A DNA stretch of 6,620 nucleotides, from the NCBI GenBank assembly GCA_023427355.1, contig JAEZBK010000040.1, positions 1-6,620 on the forward strand, given 5' to 3'. The position numbers were made by a program, and so were the translations under genes. Positions 1-5,172 of the stretch are shown here, one piece after another. Source of the stretch: Pseudomonadota bacterium (GTDB taxonomy: Bacteria > Pseudomonadota > Alphaproteobacteria > Micropepsales > Micropepsaceae). The stretch's first letter is position 1; every line of letters begins with the position of its first letter. A model generated the notes under the pieces. That model searched no databases and had not been told where the DNA came from. It saw only the letters and a list, made by a program, of their open reading frames with translations.

Positions 1-1217
1 GTGCCAGAGGATGGCGCGGGTGCGCCACCGCGCGGGGCGGCGCCATTCTCCAGAATATCGCGCACCAGCTTGTCGGTGGGGGGCAGGTCGGCGGCATAGG
101 AGACGCGGATCAACGCCATTTCCAGCGCCAGGATCGGCCGCGTCGCATCGCGCACTTCCACCAGCCCCTTGAGCAGCATCTGCCAGGCGCGGGTGAGCGT
201 CGGCACCGACAGTTTCGCCGCCAGTTCGCCGGCGCGCTTGGCCTCGGCGCTGCCACCATCGAAGAACCCTTGCGCGGCGGGCGCGACCTTGATGCGGGTC
301 AGGAAATGCGTGGTTTCCAGCAGGTCCTGCATCACCGCCAGCGGATCGGCGCCCGCATCATAAAGCGCGGTCACATCGGCCAGCGCCTCGGGCAGCTTGC
401 CGCTCATCAGTTTTTCAAACAGGTCCAGCACGCGGCCGCGATCGGCCAGGCCCAGCATGGCGCGCACCATCTCGCCGGTGATCGCCCCGCCTTCCAGCGC
501 ACCATGGGCAATCGCCTGGTCGAGCAGCGACAGGCCATCGCGGGCGCTGCCTTCGGCGGCGCGGGCGATCAGCGACAGGGCAGCGTCTTCGATCTTCACA
601 TCTTCCTTCTGCGCCAGCGTGCCCAGATAGGCGGCAAGTTCCGCGCTTTCGATGCGGCGCAGGTCGAACCGCTGGCAGCGCGACAGCACCGTCACCGGAA
701 CCTTGCGGATTTCCGTCGTGGCGAAGACGAACTTCACATGCGGCGGCGGCTCTTCCAGCGTCTTGAGCAGGCCGTTGAAGGCCTGCTTGGACAGCATGTG
801 CACTTCGTCGATGATGTAGACCTTGTAGCGCGCCGCCACCGGGGCATAGCGCACGCCCTCGATGATCTCGCGGATATCGTCAATGCCGGTGCGCGAGGCC
901 GCGTCCATTTCCTGCACATCCACATTGCGGCTTTCGGCGATCGACGTGCAGGGCTCGCACACGCCGCAGGGCTGGATGGTCGGCTCCTTGCCCGTGCCGT
1001 CGGGCCCGATGCAGTTCAGGGCGCGGGCGATGATGCGCGCCGTGGTGGTCTTGCCGACGCCGCGCACGCCTGTGAGCATGAAGGCATGGGCGATGCGGCC
1101 GGTGGCGAAGGCGTTGGACAGGGTGCGCACCAGCGCCTCCTGCCCGATCAGGCCGGTGAAATCGGCCGGGCGGTATTTGCGGGCAAGGACGCGATAGGGC
1201 TGCTGGGCTTCGGACAT
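1..1217 (-). CDS. dnaX: DNA polymerase III subunit gamma/tau (N-terminal 405 residues; C-terminus beyond left edge)
   Basis: Clamp-loader ATPase of the replicative DNA polymerase III holoenzyme; it loads the beta sliding clamp and, as tau, tethers the core polymerases. The protein begins MSEAQQPYRVLARKYRPADF. It has a Walker A loop GVRGVGKT (residues 50-57), a zinc module of four cysteines (C69, C84, C87, C90), a Walker B YIIDEVH (about 134-140), a sensor-1 region FATTE followed by the SRC arginine-finger motif (about 154-171), and sensor-2 GSARD (about 213-217). The clamp-loader oligomerisation domain ends near residue 390 (ALEMALIRVSYAADLP). A Gly/Ala/Pro linker begins just before the window edge, so the tau-specific part is missing and no gamma/tau frameshift site can be judged. 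The start is ATG at 1217-1215; family members begin at this position. There is no Shine-Dalgarno, and a -10-like TATAGT sits 6 nt upstream. Motifs are seen directly; function is established for the family. Confidence 0.97.
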   Translation of the reverse strand, partial: MSEAQQPYRVLARKYRPADFTGLIGQEALVRTLSNAFATGRIAHAFMLTGVRGVGKTTTARIIARALNCIGPDGTGKEPTIQPCGVCEPCTSIAESRNVDVQEMDAASRTGIDDIREIIEGVRYAPVAARYKVYIIDEVHMLSKQAFNGLLKTLEEPPPHVKFVFATTEIRKVPVTVLSRCQRFDLRRIESAELAAYLGTLAQKEDVKIEDAALSLIARAAEGSARDGLSLLDQAIAHGALEGGAITGEMVRAMLGLADRGRVLDLFEKLMSGKLPEALADVTALYDAGADPLAVMQDLLETTHFLTRIKVAPAAQGFFDGGSAEAKRAGELAAKLSVPTLTRAWQMLLKGLVEVRDATRPILALEMALIRVSYAADLPPTDKLVRDILENGAAPRGGAPAPSSG

Positions 1218-1223
1218 GGCCGG

Positions 1224-1253
1224 ACTATAGCAACGGGCCCCGCAAGGAGTCGG
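1224..1253 (-). promoter_or_regulatory. putative dnaX promoter giving a leaderless transcript
   Basis: Read on the minus strand, TATAGT (1229-1224) matches a -10 box well. CCGACT (1253-1248) lies 18 nt upstream as a weak -35 box, sharing only GAC with TTGACA. Transcription would begin about 6-7 nt after the -10, which falls on or next to the dnaX ATG at 1217. The absence of any ribosome-binding site fits a leaderless mRNA. This is inferred from sequence only. Confidence 0.4.
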
Positions 1254-1422
1254 CTCAAAACAGACAAAATTGGGGAAAGGTGGAAGCCGGCGACCCGGGA
1301 CAAATTCGGTATGGCTGCTCGGTTCCCCGCCTGACCAGGTTAGCGACAGTACCGCCCGCCGACTTCCGTGCCGGGATATAGGCAATGGCGCCGAAAAATG
1401 CGAGTCGGGAGGGATGGAACCC

Positions 1423-2283
1423 ATGCATTTCGCCGGAAATCCCCTGGATCGGGCCAGCGCCGAACGGCCTGGCGAAGACTGGCTGGCCGTGCGGCGGCAA
1501 AAGGGCCTGTACCTGCCCTTCTGGCAGATGCGGCCGCTGCTGCTGGAAGACCGCATCCGCCTGCTGCCCTGGCGGGGGGAATGGGAGGGCTGTCCGGTCG
1601 TGTTGCTGGGGCGGGACGGGGAGCAGCCGGTCTTCGCCGTGGATCTGGGCCGGGACGAAAACCCGCCCGAACTGAACGGCGAATTCCGCGAGATGCGGGC
1701 GGCGGCCTTTGTGCTGCCCGCGCGCGACACCGCCATCGCCGGACAGGCCAAGGCGCTTCTGGACTGGCATGCCCGGCACGGCTTCTGCGCCCAGTGCGGC
1801 GCCGCGACCGAAGCGAAGGATGGCGGGTATCGCCGCCTGTGCCCCGGCTGCGGGGCGGAGCATTTCCCACGCACCGATCCGGTGGTGATCATGCTGCCCA
1901 TTTTCGGCGACCAGTGCCTGGTGGGGCGCAATGTGCGCTTCGTGGACAATCTCTTCTCGGCCTTTGCCGGTTTCGTCGAGCCGGGCGAGACGGTGGAGGA
2001 AGCGGTCTGCCGCGAGGTCAAGGAAGAAACCGGACTGACGGTGGCGGATGTCCGCTATCATCGCAGCCAGCCCTGGCCATTTCCCTCGGCGCTGATGCTG
2101 GGCTGCTTTGCGCAGGTCACGTCGCAGGATGTGCTGATCGACGGGGCCGAAATCGCCGAGGCGCGCTGGCTTTCAAGGGACGAGGCGCGGGCCTGGCTGA
2201 AGGAAGGCCTGCGGGACGGCATGAAGCTGCCGCCCTTCTTCGCCATTGCGCATCATCTGGTGAAGGATTGGGCTGAGGGGTAG
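1423..2283 (+). CDS. nudC: NAD(+)/NADH pyrophosphatase NudC (Nudix hydrolase, NAD-RNA decapping)
   Basis: Hydrolyses NADH/NAD to NMN(H) and AMP; in characterised NudC it also removes NAD caps from RNA 5' ends. The 286-aa protein starts MHFAGNPLDRASAERPG, the usual NudC N-terminus. It has a four-cysteine zinc ribbon (CAQC at 122-125, CPGC at 140-143). It also has a perfect Nudix box (183-205: G183, E189, then REVKEETGL) and the NudC-specific SQPWPFPS motif (215-222), which separates it from other Nudix enzymes. ATG 1423 is chosen because GGAGG (1408-1412) lies 10 nt upstream. An in-frame ATG at 1414 (MEPMHF...) is only 1 nt from that site and is less likely. The frame stays open upstream as far as a TTG at 1270, but that extension does not look like NudC. 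It is divergent from dnaX across 205 bp. No clear terminator follows. Confidence 0.96.
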   Translation: MHFAGNPLDRASAERPGEDWLAVRRQKGLYLPFWQMRPLLLEDRIRLLPWRGEWEGCPVVLLGRDGEQPVFAVDLGRDENPPELNGEFREMRAAAFVLPARDTAIAGQAKALLDWHARHGFCAQCGAATEAKDGGYRRLCPGCGAEHFPRTDPVVIMLPIFGDQCLVGRNVRFVDNLFSAFAGFVEPGETVEEAVCREVKEETGLTVADVRYHRSQPWPFPSALMLGCFAQVTSQDVLIDGAEIAEARWLSRDEARAWLKEGLRDGMKLPPFFAIAHHLVKDWAEG

Positions 2284-2349
2284 CCACAACCTGTCCCCCC
2301 TATATGCGTGTATTGCTTTGTGCCGCGGTTGCACCCAAGTTCCCGCGCC

Positions 2350-2529
2350 ATGACCGCCAAGCGCGCCCTTTTCCTGGACATTGATGCCGTCGCCCCCTTG
2401 CCCGACCGCGACCCGGCGGTGTGCCTGCGCGAGGCCGCCCGCGCCCTGGCCATGGGCGGACTGGACGAAGCGGCGCGCTATGCCCGCATGGCCGCCGAGG
2501 TGATAGACGCGCACAAGCGCGCGCACTGA
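2350..2529 (+). CDS. probable small hypothetical protein, 59 aa
   Basis: I do not recognise this protein. It begins MTAKRALFLDIDAVAPLPDR and continues into an Ala/Arg-rich, probably helical region (REAARALAMGGLDEAARYARMAAEVIDAHKR) that resembles a single TPR-like helical hairpin. Codon use is strongly G/C-ending, like the neighbouring genes, and amino-acid composition is protein-like, which is the main argument that it is coding. There is no Shine-Dalgarno before ATG 2350. A GTG at 2308 would give 73 aa (MYCFVPRLHPSSRA...) but also lacks a ribosome site, and the added residues look non-coding. It lies 66 nt downstream of nudC on the same strand and could be cotranscribed with it. It converges on the 58-aa gene, with stops 23 nt apart. 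The antisense frames look like shadows. Confidence 0.5.
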   Translation: MTAKRALFLDIDAVAPLPDRDPAVCLREAARALAMGGLDEAARYARMAAEVIDAHKRAH

Positions 2530-2552
2530 CGCGGCCGCAAAAGGGCGGCGCG

Positions 2553-2729
2553 CTATTTCTTCTTCTTCGGCTCGGATTTCATCTGCTTGACCGACATGCG
2601 CATCAATTCGCCGGTGACATCGGCGAGGCGATGCACATCCACCAGCATTTCCAGCGTGATGGCGACCTTGGAATCGCTGCGCGGCTCGACGGATACGACC
2701 TTGACCGTGGTGGCGGGAAAGCTGCTCAT
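2553..2729 (-). CDS. small hypothetical protein with lysine-rich tail, 58 aa
   Basis: I do not recognise the family. The 58-aa product starts MSSFPATTVKVVSVEPRSDS, continues KVAITLEMLVDVHRLADVTG, and ends in KSEPKKKK. The first third looks like beta strands and the middle like one amphipathic helix. There is no signal peptide, membrane segment or cysteine. The gene is well supported. ATG 2729-2727 is preceded by a purine-rich ribosome site AAGGAAAGG 7 nt upstream, and an in-frame TAA (2760-2758) with no other start codon in between fixes the start. Third positions are mostly G/C. A -10-like TATAAG (2761-2756) lies 26 nt before the ATG. It is on the same strand as the pirin gene but separated from it by an intrinsic terminator, so it is probably its own unit. 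The basic tail suggests nucleic-acid or acidic-partner contact, which is only a guess. Confidence 0.72.
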   Translation of the reverse strand: MSSFPATTVKVVSVEPRSDSKVAITLEMLVDVHRLADVTGELMRMSVKQMKSEPKKKK

Positions 2730-2755
2730 GGCGTGACCTTTCCTTGCATCCCGCG

Positions 2756-2784
2756 CTTATACGCTCTTTCGTGCGCTTTCGCAC
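2756..2784 (-). promoter_or_regulatory. possible promoter/operator of the 58-aa gene
   Basis: TATAAG (2761-2756, minus strand) resembles a -10 box 26 nt before the ATG. A perfect 5-bp palindrome, GTGCG and CGCAC around a 4-nt centre (2771-2784), sits where the -35 element would be. No good -35 hexamer exists at 16-18 nt; TTGACG (2790-2785) is 23 nt away. The palindrome may be an activator or repressor site, or chance. Weak evidence. Confidence 0.25.
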
Positions 2785-2786
2785 CG

Positions 2787-2825
2787 TCAAAGCAAAGGGC
2801 CGCGCCGCTTTCGCGACACGGCCCT
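2787..2825 (-). terminator. intrinsic terminator after the pirin gene
   Basis: On the minus strand, 19 nt past the pirin stop, AGGGCCGTGTCGC (2825-2813) pairs with GCGGCGCGGCCCT (2808-2796) around a GAAA tetraloop. All 13 pairs form, including two G-U pairs. The stem is followed by TTTGCTTTG (2795-2787), an interrupted U-tract. The plus strand has no U-tract after the stem, so the polarity is leftward. Confidence 0.72.
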
Positions 2826-2844
2826 GGTCAGGGTTGAGAAAAAG

Positions 2845-3705
2845 TCAGGCCGGGACGGCGCCGAACCGTCCGCTGTTGAAGTCGGTGATGGCCTGGCGGA
2901 TCTCCGCCTCGGAGGTCATCACGAAGGGGCCATAGCCCACCACCGGTTCGCCCAGGGGCTGGCCCGTCATCACCAGCAGCGTGGCGTCGCCATCGGCCGT
3001 CACCGTCACGCCGGTGCCCTCGCGGCTCAGGCGCAGGATTTCGGCCTCGCCCGCCCCGGTACCATCCACGGTGACATGGCCGGACAGCACCGCCACCAAG
3101 CTGGTATGGCCATCGGGCAATTCCAGCGTCGCGGTGGCGCCCGCCTTCAGCTTCACGTCCCACAGGTTGATGGGACTGAAGGTGCGCGCAGGGCCCTTCG
3201 CAGCGCCCAGTTCGCCCGCGATGATGCGCGCGGTGACGCCATCGGCCACGTCCACCACCGGTATGGTGTCGCTGGTGATGCCCTGGTAGCCGGCCTTCCC
3301 CATCTTGTCCTTCTGCGGAAGGTTGACCCAGAGCTGCACCATGCGGAACGGCCCGCCGGTCTTGGTGTAGGCCGGGGAATGAAACTCCTCATGGATGATG
3401 CCGCCCGCCGCCGTCATCCACTGCACATCGCCGGGGCGGATGGTGCCGCCGCCGCCGGTGGAATCGCGGTGCGCGACTTCACCTTCATAGGCGATGGTCA
3501 CGGTCTCGAAGCCGCGATGCGGATGCTGGCCGACGCCGCGCGGGGAAAGCGCGGGCGGGAAATTGGAGGGGCCCGCATAGTCGAAGAGCAGGAAGGGGCT
3601 GTTCTCCTGGGCCTGGCGGTCATAGGAAAAGAGCGAGCGGACGGGAAAGCCGTCGCCGACCCAATGGCCGCCCTGGCTGCGCAGAACTTCGGTGATTGTC
3701 TTCAT
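2845..3705 (-). CDS. pirin family protein (bicupin, quercetinase-like), YhhW/YhaK type
   Basis: A 286-aa bicupin of the bacterial pirin family. Members bind one metal in the N-terminal cupin, and some (E. coli YhhW, human pirin) have quercetin 2,3-dioxygenase activity; others are reported as redox-related regulators. The metal-ligand set is intact: H61 and H63 in GQHPHRGFETVT, then H105 and E107 in GGIIHEEFHS, with the spacing known from YhhW. The N-terminal cupin covers about residues 20-130 and the C-terminal cupin about 170-270. No signal peptide is visible, so it should be cytoplasmic. ATG 3705-3703 has a strong Shine-Dalgarno GGAGG (3715-3711) 5 nt upstream. It is divergent from an HxlR regulator gene that probably controls it. 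An upstream sequence exactly complementary to its ribosome site is noted separately. The physiological substrate cannot be read from sequence. Confidence 0.93.
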   Translation of the reverse strand: MKTITEVLRSQGGHWVGDGFPVRSLFSYDRQAQENSPFLLFDYAGPSNFPPALSPRGVGQHPHRGFETVTIAYEGEVAHRDSTGGGGTIRPGDVQWMTAAGGIIHEEFHSPAYTKTGGPFRMVQLWVNLPQKDKMGKAGYQGITSDTIPVVDVADGVTARIIAGELGAAKGPARTFSPINLWDVKLKAGATATLELPDGHTSLVAVLSGHVTVDGTGAGEAEILRLSREGTGVTVTADGDATLLVMTGQPLGEPVVGYGPFVMTSEAEIRQAITDFNSGRFGAVPA

Positions 3706-3707
3706 GT

Positions 3708-3763
3708 CATCCTCCCGGCCGCGACGGCGGCCGTCTTGCTACCGGCCATAGTTCGGGAGGATG
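3708..3763. promoter_or_regulatory. 10-bp perfect inverted repeat enclosing the pirin leader
   Basis: CATCCTCCCG (3708-3717) and CGGGAGGATG (3754-3763) are exact reverse complements separated by 36 bp. The left arm is, on the minus strand, the pirin Shine-Dalgarno region. Between the arms is a smaller hairpin, GACGG with CCGTC around CGG (3723-3735). It may be a paired protein-binding site between the divergent genes, or an RNA structure that hides the pirin ribosome site. The repeat is seen directly; its role is inferred. Confidence 0.5.
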
Positions 3764-3784
3764 GTACCGTTTCGCAAGTACGGT
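3764..3784. promoter_or_regulatory. candidate HxlR operator in the divergent spacer
   Basis: ACCGT (3766-3770) and ACGGT (3780-3784) form a 5-bp inverted repeat with a 9-bp centre. It overlaps two GTAC tetramers (3764-3767 and 3778-3781). HxlR/YodB-type regulators bind short dyads of similar span with TAC...GTA-like ends. The site lies 20 bp before the regulator's ATG and about 60 bp before the pirin ATG, where one dimer could control both. The assignment is inference. Confidence 0.35.
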
Positions 3785-3804
3785 CCCCAAGGATACCGCC
3801 CCCC

Positions 3805-4128
3805 ATGCCCAAGACCCTGGGTTGCCCCACCGAAAGCGTGCTGGACCTGCTCGCCGGTCGCTGGAAGGTGATGGCAATCTGGTGGCTGATCCAGGGGCCG
3901 CGCCGCTTCAACCAGTTGCAGCGCGACTTGAGCGGCATCACCCATCGCACCCTGGCGCGCACGTTGAAGGAGATGGAGGCGGACGGGTTGGTGGCGCGCA
4001 AGGACTATGGCGAGATCCCCCCACGGGTGGAATATTCGCTCACCGCCCTGGGCCGTTCGCTGGAGCCGGTGCTGATGGCGATGGATGCCTGGGCGCAGAA
4101 ACACGCTAGCCGTCGCATCAAGCCTTAA
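3805..4128 (+). CDS. HxlR family winged-helix transcriptional regulator
   Basis: A 107-aa DNA-binding protein of the HxlR family (PF01638), acting as a dimer. The hallmark N-terminus GCPTESVLDLLAGRWKVMAI (6-25) is present. It is followed by the helix-turn-helix (about 34-62: RRFNQLQRDL, then THRTLARTLKEMEADGLV), the beta wing (about 64-80, RKDYGEIPPRVEYSLT) and a C-terminal dimerisation helix. C7 is the only cysteine and occupies the conserved N-terminal position used for redox or electrophile sensing in YodB, HypR and QorR. ATG 3805 is the only reasonable start; AAGGA (3789-3793) lies 11 nt upstream, a rather long spacing. Divergent orientation to the pirin gene suggests local control of that gene and of itself. 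The family is secure; the signal and targets are inferred. Confidence 0.93.
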   Translation: MPKTLGCPTESVLDLLAGRWKVMAIWWLIQGPRRFNQLQRDLSGITHRTLARTLKEMEADGLVARKDYGEIPPRVEYSLTALGRSLEPVLMAMDAWAQKHASRRIKP

Positions 4129-4135
4129 GCGCGAG

Positions 4136-4174
4136 CGCCGCAGCGGTCGGTAGCGACAGCGTACCGACGCGGCG
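4136..4174. repeat. intergenic hairpin copy 1 (7-bp stem, 9-nt loop, extended)
   Basis: GTCGGTA (4146-4152) pairs perfectly with TACCGAC (4162-4168) around loop GCGACAGCG. The helix extends with CGCCGC (4136-4141) against GCGGCG (4169-4174), leaving a 4-nt bulge AGCG on the 5' side. It starts 7 bp after the HxlR gene stop. There is no U-tract, so it is not a standard terminator. It is related to copy 2, exactly 100 bp downstream. Confidence 0.7.
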
Positions 4175-4200
4175 CGACCCTCGGCTTGGGCAAACCCCCG

Positions 4201-4239
4201 CCTCCCCTTCGTGCGCGTCAGCGCACCAGGAAGGGGAGG
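4201..4239. repeat. strong 16-bp intergenic palindrome between convergent genes
   Basis: CCTCCCCTTC (4201-4210) pairs with GAAGGGGAGG (4230-4239), and GTGCGC (4211-4216) stacks with GCGCAC (4221-4226) around tetraloop GTCA. A CAG bulge (4227-4229) is on the 3' side. Short CCTCCCC...GGGGAGG palindromes are common between genes in several alphaproteobacteria, and this looks like one of them. It may act as a transcript end or processing site for both converging genes; no T-tract is present on either strand. Confidence 0.7.
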
Positions 4240-4245
4240 TGCCCG

Positions 4246-4268
4246 GTCCATAGCGGCAGCGTATGGAC
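4246..4268. repeat. intergenic hairpin copy 2 (7-bp stem, 9-nt loop)
   Basis: GTCCATA (4246-4252) pairs with TATGGAC (4262-4268) around loop GCGGCAGCG. Compared with copy 1, the loop differs by one base (A to G), while stem positions 4 and 5 differ on both arms with pairing kept. The shared core is TAGCGRCAGCGTA. It lies 46 bp from the end of pheA. Confidence 0.7.
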
Positions 4269-4314
4269 GGCCAGCGAAGCGGTTAAGCCGGCGAAGGGCG
4301 GTGGGGATCAGACA

Positions 4315-5172
4315 TCAGGGCATGTCTTCGCGATACGGATGCGCCGGATAAACGCCCAGCACGGTCAGCTTGGCGGCATAGAAGCGCAGTTCTTCCAGCG
4401 CATGGGCCACGGCCGGGTCCTCGGCATGGCCCTGGATGTCGGCATAGAACTGGGTGGCGTTGAACGAGCCGCCCATCTGGTAGCTTTCCAGCTTGGTGAT
4501 GTTGATGTTCGCGGTGGCGAAGCAGCCGATCGCCTTGTAGAGCGCGGCCGGCACGTTCTTCACCCGGAAGACGAAGCTGGTGACGACCTTGCCATCGCGC
4601 GCGGGCATCTGGGCCTGCCGCGCCATGATGAGGAAGCGCGTGGCGTTGTGATGCTCGTCTTCCACATCGGCCTGCAGCACCTTCAGCCCATAGATCTCGC
4701 CCGCCAGGGTGGAGGCGATGGCGGCGGCCTTCGGGTCGTTCAGTTCGGCGACATGCTTGGCCGAACCGGCGGTGTCGTACCAGTGATGCTCCTTCAGCCG
4801 GCGCGTCTTGATGAGGGTGCGGCACTGGGCCAGCGCCGGAAGCTGGGAATAGACATCTGTCACGCCATCGCGCGTCGCGGCGGGCAGGCCCAGCAACTGG
4901 TGCCGGATGGGCAGGAAGTGTTCGCCCACGATATGCAGGCCTGAATCGGGCAGCAGGTGATGGATGTCGGCGATGCGGCCGATCAGCGAATTCTCCACCG
5001 GGATGACGCACAGGTCGCAATCGCCCGAACGCACCGCGTCAATCGCCGCCTCGAAGGTGGGTTGCGGTATCGCCTGCGCGTTCGGCACCGCCTGCTGCGC
5101 GGCAAGGTTGGCATAGGCTCCCGGTTCACCCTGGAAGGCGATGCGTTTGGCGGTCTGCAGGATGTCGCTCAC
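4315..5172 (-). CDS. pheA: prephenate dehydratase (monofunctional PheA with ACT domain)
   Basis: Converts prephenate to phenylpyruvate, water and CO2, the committed step to phenylalanine; the ACT domain gives feedback inhibition by phenylalanine. The 285-aa protein lacks a chorismate mutase domain. Catalytic-domain motifs are FQGEPGAYA (13-21), PVENSLIGRI (58-67), DTAGSAKHVAE (133-143, holding the conserved T and S) and NATRF (176-180). The ACT domain covers about 196-275, with KLESYQ (227-232) where E. coli has ESRP; ESY-type motifs are usual in alphaproteobacterial PheA, so regulation is probably intact. The start is GTG (5172-5170), overlapping the kdsB TGA by 4 nt (GTGA). There is no strong ribosome site of its own, consistent with translational coupling to kdsB. 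It converges with the HxlR gene across the hairpin-rich spacer. Confidence 0.96.
   Translation of the reverse strand: MSDILQTAKRIAFQGEPGAYANLAAQQAVPNAQAIPQPTFEAAIDAVRSGDCDLCVIPVENSLIGRIADIHHLLPDSGLHIVGEHFLPIRHQLLGLPAATRDGVTDVYSQLPALAQCRTLIKTRRLKEHHWYDTAGSAKHVAELNDPKAAAIASTLAGEIYGLKVLQADVEDEHHNATRFLIMARQAQMPARDGKVVTSFVFRVKNVPAALYKAIGCFATANINITKLESYQMGGSFNATQFYADIQGHAEDPAVAHALEELRFYAAKLTVLGVYPAHPYREDMP

Noticed and set aside
270..1334. Long plus-strand open frame of 354 codons opposite dnaX
   Set aside because: It is antisense to the clearly conserved DnaX sequence. Its His/Gln/Ala/Gly/Arg-rich composition is typical of a shadow frame in GC-rich DNA.
1270..1422. TTG at 1270 as the nudC start
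   Set aside because: The extra 51 residues are unlike any NudC N-terminus, whereas ATG 1423 has a ribosome site and the family-typical beginning.
1255..2061. Minus-strand open frame of 268 codons opposite nudC
   Set aside because: It covers the NudC zinc ribbon and Nudix box in antisense, and its composition is shadow-like with no recognisable motif.
2518..2553. Possible terminator hairpin between the two convergent small genes
   Set aside because: GCGCGC repeats and GCGGCCGC are self-complementary, but no continuous stem with a T-tract can be drawn.
2173..2790. Minus-strand open frame of 205 codons across the nudC end and both small genes
   Set aside because: It overlaps the better-supported 58-aa gene in another frame, runs antisense to nudC, and has shadow-like composition (QHHGQGRIRR).
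2756..2790. TTGACG (2790-2785) with TATAAG (2761-2756) as a full promoter
   Set aside because: The 23-nt spacer is too long for a sigma70-type promoter, so only the -10-like box was kept as weak evidence.
3076..3804. N-terminal extension of the HxlR frame back to 3076
   Set aside because: It is antisense to the pirin gene. The HxlR family starts where ATG 3805 places it.
4186..4944. Plus-strand open frame of 252 codons opposite pheA
   Set aside because: It is the antisense shadow of PheA, and its start lies inside the hairpin-rich spacer.
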